Source: Thermaurantimonas sp046295455 (GTDB lineage Bacteria > Bacteroidota > Bacteroidia > Flavobacteriales > Schleiferiaceae). Taken from it: DNA of 64,000 bases. A program made the translations under genes and the position numbers. The DNA lies in contig JBKBNI010000006.1 of the NCBI GenBank assembly GCA_046295455.1, positions 104,425 through 168,424 on the forward strand, written 5' to 3'. Below, one piece after another: positions 43,214 to 52,837 of this stretch. Below the pieces are notes generated by a model, which saw only the letters and a list, made by a program, of their open reading frames with translations, was not told where the DNA came from and searched no databases. Position 1 is the first letter of the stretch, and every line of letters starts with the position of its first letter.

Positions 43214-44266
43214 ATGAAAAAGCGAATATTTATTTTTTCAGTCATTATTTCTGCGGCATTCATAACCGGTCAAGCTTGTAATCAGGCAGATATCAAAGAT
43301 GTTGCAAAAGAAGGTGAACCAATGCTCACGGCGGAGGATTCCACCCTGTGGAAAACAGCTTCCAATATTTTCAAGCCTTTGCCCCCATTAGAGGTCGATG
43401 TGCAGTCTCCATTGTATCTCCTCGGTGAAAAACTCTACCACGAAACCGCTCTTTCGGCCAATAATAAGATGAGCTGCAACACTTGTCATCGGGTAGATAA
43501 TTATGGGGTGGACAATGAACCGACGTCTCCAAGCTTTGACGGTAGTGCACGTGGCGAACGAAACAGTCCATCTTCTTACCATGCGAGTGTTCATATTGCG
43601 CAGTTTTGGGATGGAAGAGCTGAAGACCTCATCGAGCAGGCCAAAGGCCCGATATTGAATCCTGTAGAAATGGGTCTGAAAAGTGAAAAAGAAGCTGTTT
43701 CCCGGATCAAGGCCATTGAGGAATACAGAGACATGTTTAAAGCAGCTTTTCCGGATCAAAAAGATCCGATTACCTATCACAATATTGCGGTTGCCATCTC
43801 TGAGTACGAAAAAGGATTGATGTCGCCATCGGCATTTGATGATTACCTCAATGGAAATCTTACCGCCCTCAATGCACAGCAGCGGCAAGGTTTAAAAACT
43901 TTCATTGAAACAGGATGCATCACCTGCCACACAGGAGTGAATCTCGGGGGGCATATGTACCAAAAATTCGGATTGGTGAAGGGTCCATATTGGGAGTATA
44001 CCGGTTCGACACGGCAGGATCAAGGCCGATATGCCGTCACGGGCAATGAGGCAGATATGTATGTATTTAAAGTTCCCTCCCTTCGAAATGTTGAAAAGAC
44101 CTGGCCTTATTTTCATGATGGCAGCGTGGCCGATTTGGGAAAAGCAGTAAAAATAATGGCTACTACTCAACTTGGGCGTGACTTAACAAATGAACAGATC
44201 GATGACATTGTCGCATTTTTACGCAGTCTGACAGGAGAAATTCCTAAACATATTGCATTGAATTGA
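43214..44266 (+). CDS. Dihaem cytochrome-c peroxidase (MauG/CcpA family)
   Basis: Periplasmic dihaem protein of 350 residues that reduces hydrogen peroxide using a small redox donor. Two haem-c sites are visible: CNTCH (88-92) and CITCH (235-239). The FWDGRAEDLIEQAKGP block between them and VPSLRNVEKTWPYFHDGS near the end are family hallmarks. The N-terminus has a signal ending at TGQAC, so it is probably lipid-anchored. Azurin follows by 28 bases and is a likely electron donor. Confidence 0.93.
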   Translation: MKKRIFIFSVIISAAFITGQACNQADIKDVAKEGEPMLTAEDSTLWKTASNIFKPLPPLEVDVQSPLYLLGEKLYHETALSANNKMSCNTCHRVDNYGVDNEPTSPSFDGSARGERNSPSSYHASVHIAQFWDGRAEDLIEQAKGPILNPVEMGLKSEKEAVSRIKAIEEYRDMFKAAFPDQKDPITYHNIAVAISEYEKGLMSPSAFDDYLNGNLTALNAQQRQGLKTFIETGCITCHTGVNLGGHMYQKFGLVKGPYWEYTGSTRQDQGRYAVTGNEADMYVFKVPSLRNVEKTWPYFHDGSVADLGKAVKIMATTQLGRDLTNEQIDDIVAFLRSLTGEIPKHIALN

Positions 44267-44294
44267 GTTAATTTGTTAAATAAAATATCTAAAA

Positions 44295-44786
44295 ATGAAA
44301 ATCAACCGCTTATCCATTCTCTTTTTAGCTCTAGCAGTGGCGTGTGGTAGTGCTGAAGAGAAATCTTCCTCAGAAGCTAAAACCGAAGATGTAGCAGTAG
44401 AAGTTCCCGCTGTGGCAGAAATTGTCATTGAAGGCAATGACCAGATGAAGTACAATCTGGAGCGCATCGATGTCAGAGCGGGGCAAAAAGTAAAATTGAC
44501 TCTCCGGCATGTTGGTCAGTTGCCCCTGGAGTCCATGGGGCACAATTGGGTCTTGCTCAAGCAGGGAACCGATGTAACTGAATTCGCTACCGCTGCAATC
44601 AATTTTAAAGACAATGAATACGTTGATCCCTCAAAAGAGGATCAAGTCATAGCCCGTACCAAGATGATTGGGGGAGGTGAGGAGACTACCATTGAATTTG
44701 AAGCACCTGCTAAGGGCATCTATGACTTCATCTGTACTTTTCCTGGTCATTACGGTATGATGAAAGGCAAATTTGTAGTTTTGTAA
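44295..44786 (+). CDS. Azurin (type 1 blue copper protein), lipid-anchored
   Basis: Small periplasmic electron carrier of 163 residues. The copper ligands are His83 (MGHNWVLLK), Cys147 and His152 (FICTFPGHYG), with axial Met156; spacing matches azurins. A lipobox LAVAC (Cys17) and an acidic serine-rich linker indicate membrane anchoring. Directly downstream of the dihaem peroxidase gene and ended by a strong terminator, so the two form one transcript. Confidence 0.95.
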   Translation: MKINRLSILFLALAVACGSAEEKSSSEAKTEDVAVEVPAVAEIVIEGNDQMKYNLERIDVRAGQKVKLTLRHVGQLPLESMGHNWVLLKQGTDVTEFATAAINFKDNEYVDPSKEDQVIARTKMIGGGEETTIEFEAPAKGIYDFICTFPGHYGMMKGKFVVL

Positions 44787-44807
44787 AAGGAATCTTGAAT
44801 ACATAGC

Positions 44808-44837
44808 AGCCGGCTTTTTTGAAGCCGGCTTTTTTTA
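44808..44837 (+). terminator. Terminator of the peroxidase-azurin operon
   Basis: Stem AGCCGGCTT/AAGCCGGCT with a short loop, then a run of T. Confidence 0.88.
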
Positions 44838-45046
44838 TCTTTTCTGATTTTGGTAAATTCTGTGCACTGTGGCCAATTACCTGTATCCCATTGAGATCTG
44901 GGTGTTGATAAGATTTGCAACACAAATTAAACGTGTAATCATTCTTTTTTGATAATGCCTGAATGCCCTATTGATTACATATTTTTTAATTGGGAAAAAT
45001 AGAAATTTCATTTACCAGTGTTCAAATGCCATGGATCAATCCAATT

Positions 45047-45688
45047 TTAAATATTTTTCAATTTTTTTAGTTTATTTAAGTAAAAAACAATATAAGCGAT
45101 TAACACGGGTGCATATAGATAAAGGCGTATATCAATATCCTTTTTAACAAAGATGAGGAACCCGACCAATAGAAGCAGGAGAATTGAAACACCAAACATG
45201 ACGTGCATATACATCGGCATGCCTTCAGAAGGTTTAACGTCAAGGAGCTGAATTCCTTTTTCTAATTGTCTAAGCAGGACACGTTCTGAATCTTCATTTA
45301 CCAGGATAGAAAACAAATCTCCGCTTTTTAGACGAATGGCAACTTTTTCAGTAAGGTCATTGAAGCTAAAAAAAGGCGATGACCAGATAGATTGGATATC
45401 GCTGTACGGAATGGTAAATTTCAAATTCCCGTTCTTATCTAGGAATCTCAATTCAGAATCGGTCATTTCGAATGAATGGGAGGTATATTTCCTAAGACGG
45501 ATGCTAATAAATGTCATTAAACCAACAAATACAGACAATGCGATGGCAGTTGTAAGAACGAAGTTTCCATCGAAGAATAATACGTAGAAGATGGAGCCAA
45601 GCAACACCAAAAAGACTCCAAAAAAAATGGGAAGTATCATATGCAGATACGTCCCTTTAAAAGAATTACAACGGTACAGACTTGCCAT
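45047..45688 (-). CDS. Hypothetical membrane protein with PH-like core
   Basis: Not recognised as a named family. The 213-residue protein has two membrane segments near the start (about 18-37 and 42-60) and two near the end (165-183, 187-205), enclosing a soluble beta-rich domain (SFEMTDSELRFLDKNG, TIPYSDIQSIW) resembling bacterial PH-like domains. The frame extends upstream to a GTG at 45760, but the ATG at 45688 is preferred. It is isolated from its neighbours and AT-rich. Function unknown. Confidence 0.68.
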   Translation of the reverse strand: MASLYRCNSFKGTYLHMILPIFFGVFLVLLGSIFYVLFFDGNFVLTTAIALSVFVGLMTFISIRLRKYTSHSFEMTDSELRFLDKNGNLKFTIPYSDIQSIWSSPFFSFNDLTEKVAIRLKSGDLFSILVNEDSERVLLRQLEKGIQLLDVKPSEGMPMYMHVMFGVSILLLLLVGFLIFVKKDIDIRLYLYAPVLIAYIVFYLNKLKKLKNI

Positions 45689-45935
45689 AGGATTGAAATT
45701 TAAAGTTATTATGTCTTTCCATGTTTGTTTTTTGAAAACATCAAATGACAACTTCCACACTCAGGACGATGGAAGACCTTTAACTCAAGTATGATTGTCA
45801 TCTTTTTTGGATTTGTCATTCAGATATCTCACAGTGTTAGCAATGATATACCTATCAGCAAAACAAAGACCTATACACTACGCTTTGACTACAACAAATG
45901 ATGTATTTCTAACTAAAGAAAAACTTTCTTTTAAA

Positions 45936-45962
45936 CAAAAAACCCCGCACGTAGGTGCAGGG
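45936..45962 (-). terminator. Terminator of the dps-acnA unit
   Basis: On the minus strand, the stem CCCTGCAC/GTGCGGGG (one G-U) has loop CTAC and is followed by six T. It lies 30 bases after the aconitase stop. Confidence 0.75.
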
Positions 45963-45991
45963 CAATTATGCAAAAAAGCAAATGGAACCAA

Positions 45992-48724
45992 TCAGCTGGC
46001 TAAGAATTGACGTAATACGTACTGCAAGATGCCGCCGTGAGTGTAATAGGCGATTTCGATCTTAGAGTCCAGACGGCAAATTACCGGGAAGGTTTTTTGC
46101 GCTCCTGTTTCATCAGTGGCAGTTACGGTGAGTTTTTTGCCGGGAACAAGTCCTTCCGATATGCCGGAAATGGTAAACTTCTCCCGACCAGACAGGCCGT
46201 AGGAGTCTGCATTTTCGCCGTTGATATACTGTAGGGGCAAGACACCCATACCCACGAGGTTTGAGCGGTGGATGCGCTCGTAGCTTTCGGCTATTACGGC
46301 ACGGATACCCAGCAGAAAGGTGCCTTTGGCTGCCCAGTCGCGGGAGGATCCTGACCCGTATTCTTTACCTGCAAGTACAATCAGTGGTGTATTTTCCGAT
46401 TTGTAGCGCATTGCGATATCAAATACGGTATTTTCTTCTCCTGAGGGGATGTGGATGGAATATCCGCCTTCGCGAGTGGCTATGCGGTTTTTGATGCGAA
46501 CATTGGCAAAGGTGCCGCGCACCATGACTTCGTCGTTTCCGCGACGCGAACCATAGGAGTTAAAATCCTTTTTATCAATTCCCCTTGCGATGAGATACTT
46601 TCCGGCCGCAGAATCCTCTCTGAATGAACCTGCAGGTGAGATGTGATCTGTCGTTACACTGTCGCCAAGCCACAGGAGCACGCGGGCGCCCTCTATGTCT
46701 GAAGGTGTGGATGGAGACTCGGGGAGGTCTTTGAAAAAGGGTGCTTCTTTGATGTAGGTAGAAGAGCTGTCCCATTTGAAGGTACTGCCGGAGGGAGCAT
46801 CCAGAGACTTCCATTGGTCGTCACCTTCGAAAATGGTCGAATAGCTGCGTTGAAAATCGGAAGGGGTGATCACCCTTGATATGGTAGCGCGGATTTCATC
46901 TTCTGATGGCCAGATATCCTGCAGGTAAACCGGTTGCAGATTGGGGTCATAGCCGATGGGCTCGCTGCTGAGATCTATGTCAACACGTCCGGCAATGGCG
47001 TAAGCAACCACAAGGATTGGTGACATCAGGAAGTTCATCTTCACCTGAGGATGCACGCGTGCTTCGAAATTGCGGTTTCCGGATAATACGGAGGCTACTA
47101 CAAGGTCGTTTTCATCAATGGCTTTTGCGATCGGTGCAGGCAATGGTCCTGAATTTCCAATACAGGAGGTGCACCCATATCCTACCACGTGAAATTTTAA
47201 GGCTTCCAGGTCATTGAGCAGGCCTGAGCGCTCGAGGTAGTCGGTGACCACCTTAGAGCCGGGGGCCAATGAGGTTTTAACCCAGGGTTTTACATTGAGA
47301 CCGCGTTCGCGCGCTTTGCGAGCCAGGATACCTGCACCGATCATTACGGAAGGGTTGGAAGTATTGGTGCACGATGTAATGGCGGCAATGACCACACTGC
47401 CATCGGAGATTTCTTCGGTTTCGGTGCCGATCCGAACTGCTGCGGTGCGCATGGTTTTTACCTCTTCGGCTACAGCTATATCTCCGTTGGCATCAGTAGG
47501 TTCGCTGCGCTGGTCAATTGGTAAATACAAGCGACCGTACTGACTATTGAGCAGAGATATGAACGTGTTTTTAAATTCTCTTAGAAGGATCTTGTCTTGT
47601 GGTCTTTTCGGGCCTGACACAGTGGGTTCAATGGTCGACAGATCAAGCTCTATGAGCTGTGAATACTCAATACGGGCATTGTCATCGCGCCAGAGCAGGT
47701 TGGCTTTGCAGTAGTTTTCAACCAGTTTTACGGTTTCTTCACTACGGCTGGTTGTTCGCATGTATTCAAGCGTGCGGTCATCTATCGGGAAGTAGGTGAT
47801 GGTACATCCGAATTCGGGAGACATATTGGAGATGGTGGCGCGGTCAGGTACGGACAGATTGGCCAGACCCGGTCCGAAAACCTCTACAAATTTTCCTACG
47901 ACTTTGTGACGTCGCAAAAGCTCCGTGATGGTGAGCACCAGGTCTGTAGCTGTAGTCCCGAGGGGGAGTTTTCCGGTTAGTTTCAGCCCCACTACTTCGG
48001 GCGTGATAAAGTAGATTGGCTGGCCCAGCAGCGCGGCTTCTGCTTCTATACCACCCACGCCCCAGGCTACCACACCGATCCCGTTGACCATAGGCGTGTG
48101 GGAGTCGGTACCCACCAGTGTATCCGGAAAGGCTACTCCATCCCGTACGATGACACCTGTAGCCAGGTATTCCAGATTGACCTGGTGACAAATTCCCATG
48201 CCTGGAGGCACTACCGAGAAGTTTTTGAAAGCTTTCTGGCCCCATTTGAGGAGTTGATATCGCTCGCGGTTTCGCTCGTATTCGACTTCCACATTTTTTT
48301 TGTAAGCGTAGTTGGTACCGAAGAAGTCCACAATCACGGAGTGGTCAATGACAAGATCGACCGGGATGAGCGGATTAATGGATTCGGGAGATTTACCCCT
48401 TCTGGCAACCTCATCGCGTATGGAGGCCAAATCCACAACGGCCGGCACCCCGGTAAAATCCTGCATCAGTACGCGCCCGGGCTTAAAGGGTATTTCCTTG
48501 TCGGGCGGGACAGGCTGCCAGTTGAGTATGGTCTCTATGTTTTCGCGGGTGATTCCGAAGTCATCGTAGTTGCGCAGGGCATTTTCTAACAGAATTCGTA
48601 TGGAGTAGGGCAGCCGGGATACATTATATCCCGCCTCCTCAAGAGCCTTGAGAGAATAGTACTTTACAGGACCTGAATCTGTCTCGAGATGGCGTACAAT
48701 TTTGAAGATGTCATTGTTTTCCAT
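45992..48724 (-). CDS. acnA: Aconitate hydratase A
   Basis: TCA-cycle enzyme converting citrate to isocitrate through a 4Fe-4S cluster. The 910-residue size and VDLVIDHSVIVDFFGT block assign it to the AcnA/IRP1 group. Cluster cysteines lie in SCTNTSNPS and the GYGCTSCIGNSGP block; the swivel domain has GKEYGSGSSRDWAAKG. It follows dps by 36 bases and a terminator lies after the stop, so dps and acnA may share a transcript, which would pair an iron-storage protein with an iron-sulphur enzyme. Confidence 0.97.
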   Translation of the reverse strand: MENNDIFKIVRHLETDSGPVKYYSLKALEEAGYNVSRLPYSIRILLENALRNYDDFGITRENIETILNWQPVPPDKEIPFKPGRVLMQDFTGVPAVVDLASIRDEVARRGKSPESINPLIPVDLVIDHSVIVDFFGTNYAYKKNVEVEYERNRERYQLLKWGQKAFKNFSVVPPGMGICHQVNLEYLATGVIVRDGVAFPDTLVGTDSHTPMVNGIGVVAWGVGGIEAEAALLGQPIYFITPEVVGLKLTGKLPLGTTATDLVLTITELLRRHKVVGKFVEVFGPGLANLSVPDRATISNMSPEFGCTITYFPIDDRTLEYMRTTSRSEETVKLVENYCKANLLWRDDNARIEYSQLIELDLSTIEPTVSGPKRPQDKILLREFKNTFISLLNSQYGRLYLPIDQRSEPTDANGDIAVAEEVKTMRTAAVRIGTETEEISDGSVVIAAITSCTNTSNPSVMIGAGILARKARERGLNVKPWVKTSLAPGSKVVTDYLERSGLLNDLEALKFHVVGYGCTSCIGNSGPLPAPIAKAIDENDLVVASVLSGNRNFEARVHPQVKMNFLMSPILVVAYAIAGRVDIDLSSEPIGYDPNLQPVYLQDIWPSEDEIRATISRVITPSDFQRSYSTIFEGDDQWKSLDAPSGSTFKWDSSSTYIKEAPFFKDLPESPSTPSDIEGARVLLWLGDSVTTDHISPAGSFREDSAAGKYLIARGIDKKDFNSYGSRRGNDEVMVRGTFANVRIKNRIATREGGYSIHIPSGEENTVFDIAMRYKSENTPLIVLAGKEYGSGSSRDWAAKGTFLLGIRAVIAESYERIHRSNLVGMGVLPLQYINGENADSYGLSGREKFTISGISEGLVPGKKLTVTATDETGAQKTFPVICRLDSKIEIAYYTHGGILQYVLRQFLAS

Positions 48725-48760
48725 AATTATACATAATTTTTTGGGGGGTTAATAATGATT

Positions 48761-49240
48761 TTAAAAGGTATGTAAAAATGCTGAATACATCCAGCTGAGC
48801 TTCTCCTGTTCACGGATATAGTCACTCATCAGGGCGTTGGTGCCTTCGTCGTTGGCCTCGTCGGAGAGGTCGAGCAGCTCTCTTTGGCTGGCAATAAGGA
48901 TTTTAAATGCATCGAGGATTCCTTTTACGCATTCGCGCCCGTCGGTTACATTTTCATGAATGGATACAGAAGCGTGTTTGAGAATGGTGGGATATGAGTG
49001 GTATGGAGTGTGACCCAAGGTGAGGATGCGTTCGGCGATTTCGTCTATTTTTAGAATGAGATCATTGTAGAGTTCTTCAAATTTCGCATGAAGTTCAAAG
49101 AATTTATCACCGCGAATGTTCCAATGATATCCGCGCACATTCATGTAAAAAACTGAATAATTGGCAAGTAGTAAATTGAGTTTTCCGGCTAAGATCTCTG
49201 CTTTTTCTTTTTCTAATCCAATGATATTGAGGTTTTTCAT
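48761..49240 (-). CDS. dps: Dps-family ferritin-like protein
   Basis: Dodecameric mini-ferritin that oxidises and stores iron and shields DNA. The ferroxidase region reads GYHWNIRGDKFFELHAKFEELYND with the following DEIAERI; the His, Asp and Glu ligands are in place. The 159-residue length is typical. It has a short N-terminus without a long basic DNA-binding tail. The promoter carries a perfect palindrome, so regulation is likely; the gene lies between mutS and acnA on the same strand. Confidence 0.93.
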   Translation of the reverse strand: MKNLNIIGLEKEKAEILAGKLNLLLANYSVFYMNVRGYHWNIRGDKFFELHAKFEELYNDLILKIDEIAERILTLGHTPYHSYPTILKHASVSIHENVTDGRECVKGILDAFKILIASQRELLDLSDEANDEGTNALMSDYIREQEKLSWMYSAFLHTF

Positions 49241-49259
49241 AGTAATTTGGTTTAGATGT

Positions 49260-49267
49260 CAAAGGTA
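49260..49267 (-). promoter_or_regulatory. Predicted -7 box (TACCTTTG) for dps, inside a palindrome
   Basis: TAnnTTTG on the minus strand 19 bases before the dps ATG. It overlaps the perfect inverted repeat TCAAAG-GTAA-CTTTGA (49259-49274), a candidate operator. Confidence 0.55.
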
Positions 49268-49320
49268 ACTTTGAAAGACGGAGGAGTCTATTGGCAGCTA
49301 CTATTTAGAATAGTTCTATA

Positions 49321-51903
49321 CTATCTGTTTTTCAGGAGAATGTTTTTGATTTCATTCAGTTTGATTAATGCTTCTATGGGAGTGATGGAATTGAGGTCAA
49401 GGTGTCTGAGGGAGTCGCGCAGGTCTTCGAGTACGGTATCTTCCAGTTGAAAAAGGGATAGTTGGATTTCTTTAGGCAGGCCTTGAGGTCGTTCTTTGGA
49501 TCGCTCTTCCAGTTTTTCGAGCATCCGGCGGGCGTCCTGAATTACCGTGGCTGGCAGCCCGGCCATTTGAGCAACATGGATTCCAAAGGAGTGTTCACTG
49601 CCACCAGGGATGAGTTTTCTCAGGAAGATTATGTTGTTTTTCGATTCTTTTACGCTGATTGAAAAGTTTTTTATTCGCTCAAAACGGGCCTCCATCTCAT
49701 TCATTTCATGGTAGTGTGTAGCAAAGAGTGTAAAAGGCCTGAATGGATGATCGTGCAGATAGCGGGCGATCGACCAGGCGATGGATATGCCGTCGTAGGT
49801 ACTGGTTCCTCGGCCGATTTCGTCGAGTAGGACGATGGATTTTTCAGAAATATTATTGAGAATCATGGAAGTCTCAATCATTTCTACCATGAAGGTCGAT
49901 TCGCCCTGCGAGATGTTGTCAGATGCTCCTACCCGTACAAACATCCGGTCCAGAGGAGTTAGCAAGGCCTTTTTGGCGGGGACGAAGCAGCCAATCTGCG
50001 CCAGAAGGCAGATGAGTGCTGTCTGCCGCAGAAGTGCTGATTTTCCGGACATGTTGGGGCCGGTGATCATCATTACCTGGCAGTGCTCTTTATCGAGCTG
50101 TACGTCGTTTGGGATATAGCTGCGCCCGGGTGGCAGCTTGTATTCGATTACAGGATGTCGTCCCTCCTGAATATCCAGTCTGGCATCTTCTCTCAGTTCC
50201 GGCTTGCAGTAGTCCATTTCCAGAGCAGTAGTAGCAAAGGCAGCATAGATATCTGCTTCGGCCAGTAAGCGGGCGAGTCTTTGAAGTTGGGGCAGATGGA
50301 GCGCCAGTTGCTCGAGCAGTTCGCTATAGAGGCGCGTTTCGATGGAGAGGATTTTCTCCTCTGCCGAGAGGATTTTTTCTTCAAAGCGTTTGAGTTCTTC
50401 GGTGATGTAGCGCTCGGCGCTTACGAGGGTTTGCTTTCTGATCCAATGCGCCGGCACTTTGTCTTTTTGGGTGTTTCGGACTTCGATGTAGTAGCCAAAT
50501 ACATTATTGAATGCGACTTTCAGATTGGGAATGCCCGTAGCCCTTGATTCGCGCTGCTGGAGGTCGAGCAGATAGTTCTGGGCATTGGTACGCAGGGTTC
50601 GAAGCTCATCCAATTCGGAGTCCACCCCCTCTCGAAACACATTGCCCTTGTGTAGGGCTACGGGAGCATCCTCACGGAGCTGTGTAAACAGCAGCTGCTC
50701 AAGTGCCGAGGTATCGGGCATTTTGCTCGACAGTTGGGCTCCTGCGCCTCCCATTGTGTGGAGTGTTTCTTTGATTTGGCCGGCCACCGAAAGGCTTTGG
50801 GCGAGGGCCACCAATTCTTTGGGGCTGATTTTTTGGGTAGAAATTTTTGAAGCGGCACGTTCGAGGTCAATTAGCCGTGACATCTTCTCCCCAAAGGCAC
50901 GGAGTGTTTCCACGTGGTGGGCAAACCATTCGACCATATCGAGCCGTTGGTGGATGGCGTCTGTATTTTTCAACGGAAATGCAAGCCAGCGTTTGAGCAT
51001 ACGAGAGCCCATCGGGGTATGTGTACGGTCGATCACCTCAATCAGACTCGAACCATCGGGGGCATTGGATTGAAAAATTTCCAGATTTCTGTAGGTAAAC
51101 TGATCCAGCCACAGGTACTCTTCACTGCCCAGGCGCTGAATGGATGTAATGTGTGCCAGGTCTCTCTGTTGGGCTTCGCGGATGTAGTGCAGAGCAGCTC
51201 CTGCTGCTTTGGCTGCCGGCGTAAATTGATCCAGACCAAAACCCTTGAGCGTGCTCACTCTAAATTGAGTCATCAATTGTTCTTCTGCATATGTCCCCCG
51301 GTAGATCCACTCGTCAAGGCCATACTGAAACCCTCCTAACTCCAAAAACACGCGGAGTGCATCGCCGGATTTTTTGGGAAACAGGATTTCGCCGGGTTTC
51401 ATTGTAGAGAGAATTTTTTCTATTTCTGTTTCCGAGCCTTGAGCATAGTAAAACTCCCCGGTAGAAATATCGATGAGTGCCAGACCGGCGTCAGGATTTT
51501 GTACAAATACGGAGGCAAGAAAATTATTGGCACGCGATGGAAGGAGGTTATCGCTGAGTGCAAGGCCCGGAGTGACCAGCTCTGTAACGCCTCGTTTTAC
51601 AATTTTTTTTGCCAGTTTCGGATCTTCGAGTTGGTCGCATACAGCTACTCTGTAGCCTGCACGTACCAGCCGCGGTAGATATACTTCCAGCGAATGGTAT
51701 GGAAATCCGGCCAGCTCTACCTCGGATGCCGCACCATTGGACCGTCGTGTAAGTACAATGTCGAGCGCGCGAGCAGTCTTGATGGCATCATCTCCGAAGG
51801 TTTCGTAAAAATCCCCAACCCTAAACAGCAGGATGGCATCCGGATATTTGGCCTTAATGCCGTAATATTGCTTCATTAATGGGGTGTCTGTGGCCTTGCT
51901 CAA
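49321..51903 (-). CDS. mutS: DNA mismatch repair protein MutS
   Basis: Recognises base mismatches and initiates repair. The N-terminal domain has the mismatch-binding FRVGDFYETFGDDA block, and the ATPase has Walker A TGPNMSGKSALLRQ, STFMVEM and LLDEIGRGTSTYDG. About 860 residues from the TTG at 51903, which gives MSKATDTPLMKQYYG; the first ATG is 51876 and also plausible. The longer frame to 52134 crosses the divergent RNA methylase gene and is not used. It is upstream of dps by 80 bases, with a promoter between. Confidence 0.96.
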   Translation of the reverse strand: MSKATDTPLMKQYYGIKAKYPDAILLFRVGDFYETFGDDAIKTARALDIVLTRRSNGAASEVELAGFPYHSLEVYLPRLVRAGYRVAVCDQLEDPKLAKKIVKRGVTELVTPGLALSDNLLPSRANNFLASVFVQNPDAGLALIDISTGEFYYAQGSETEIEKILSTMKPGEILFPKKSGDALRVFLELGGFQYGLDEWIYRGTYAEEQLMTQFRVSTLKGFGLDQFTPAAKAAGAALHYIREAQQRDLAHITSIQRLGSEEYLWLDQFTYRNLEIFQSNAPDGSSLIEVIDRTHTPMGSRMLKRWLAFPLKNTDAIHQRLDMVEWFAHHVETLRAFGEKMSRLIDLERAASKISTQKISPKELVALAQSLSVAGQIKETLHTMGGAGAQLSSKMPDTSALEQLLFTQLREDAPVALHKGNVFREGVDSELDELRTLRTNAQNYLLDLQQRESRATGIPNLKVAFNNVFGYYIEVRNTQKDKVPAHWIRKQTLVSAERYITEELKRFEEKILSAEEKILSIETRLYSELLEQLALHLPQLQRLARLLAEADIYAAFATTALEMDYCKPELREDARLDIQEGRHPVIEYKLPPGRSYIPNDVQLDKEHCQVMMITGPNMSGKSALLRQTALICLLAQIGCFVPAKKALLTPLDRMFVRVGASDNISQGESTFMVEMIETSMILNNISEKSIVLLDEIGRGTSTYDGISIAWSIARYLHDHPFRPFTLFATHYHEMNEMEARFERIKNFSISVKESKNNIIFLRKLIPGGSEHSFGIHVAQMAGLPATVIQDARRMLEKLEERSKERPQGLPKEIQLSLFQLEDTVLEDLRDSLRHLDLNSITPIEALIKLNEIKNILLKNR

Positions 51904-51930
51904 AATCTTTCGTTTAATTTCAGTGGAGGT

Positions 51931-52479
51931 ATGTTGAAAATTTCCAATGAAGCCCTGGGAAGACTCGATGTGGAAACCTACAAACAAGCCCCAAAAATAC
52001 CACTGACCATCCTTTTGGACAGCGTGCGCAGCATGCACAATGTAGGCTCGGTCTTCCGCACGGCCGATGCCTATCGCGTCCGGGAAATCATACTCTGTGG
52101 CACCACACCCGTCCCTCCGCATCGCGAAATACAAAAAACAGCCCTCGGTGCAACCGAATCAGTCGACTGGAGGTATGTCGCGGATATACGCGAGGCTTTA
52201 CAAGGGCTGAAAACTTCCGGCTACACCCTCATCGCAGTAGAGCAGGCCACGGTTGCCATCACTCCCGCCGATATTCCGCACCTCGTCGCCAATCAACCCT
52301 CCCTCGCCCTGATCTTTGGCCATGAAGTCATGGGGGTCAGACAAGAGGCCATAGACCTGTGTGACTATTGCCTCGAATTGCCTCAATACGGCACCAAGCA
52401 CTCGCTCAATATTTCGGTCTGTGCCGGAATCGTGATCTATGAATGTTTTAAACATCTCCGCTCTAGAATCGGATTGTAA
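51931..52479 (+). CDS. TrmH/SpoU-family RNA 2'-O-methyltransferase
   Basis: SAM-dependent ribose methylase with the SPOUT knot. Motif 1 is NVGSVFRTADAYRV, motif 2 LALIFGHEVMGV and motif 3 the LPQYGTKHSLNISVCAGIV block. The 182-residue protein lacks the N-terminal substrate domain of RlmB, so it is a compact member that may act on tRNA or rRNA. It starts 27 bases from the likely mutS start and is transcribed divergently. Confidence 0.9.
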   Translation: MLKISNEALGRLDVETYKQAPKIPLTILLDSVRSMHNVGSVFRTADAYRVREIILCGTTPVPPHREIQKTALGATESVDWRYVADIREALQGLKTSGYTLIAVEQATVAITPADIPHLVANQPSLALIFGHEVMGVRQEAIDLCDYCLELPQYGTKHSLNISVCAGIVIYECFKHLRSRIGL

Positions 52480-52837
52480 TGATTGCTATATTTTGATCAA
52501 AAATTTTAAATGACAGTGACAATACTTCAAAGCTTGACTGTAATACATTTACTGACTTTATCCATCATTTTTTGAACTTTAAAACATTACACAGGAATAC
52601 AAAAGTGTGCACACGATTAGATTATTAATGCTATCATCGCTCCGCTCTTCAGATTAGATGTAAATTAACTTTAAATTCTGGGAGTCAGGTAAATATTGAC
52701 CATTGAAAAAAATAAAAAAAAACACATTGTCAAAAAATTGAAAAACAAGTTTTTGGATAAATTAATACAGTCGTAACATACAGATATTAAATAAGGTTGA
52801 CATTTGGCTTGTGATCATAAATTAAAATGTTTTGTCG
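52480..52837. other. AT-rich intergenic leader of the T9SS cargo gene
   Basis: 358 bases without a credible ORF between the RNA methylase and the T9SS protein. AT-rich with several A or T runs. TTGACA occurs at about 52797-52802, but no matching downstream box at a standard distance was found. No RNA gene or long repeat was seen. Confidence 0.4.

Noticed and set aside
51904..52134. N-terminal extension of MutS
   Set aside because: It crosses the divergent RNA methylase coding sequence; the family N-terminus fits the TTG at 51903 or ATG at 51876.
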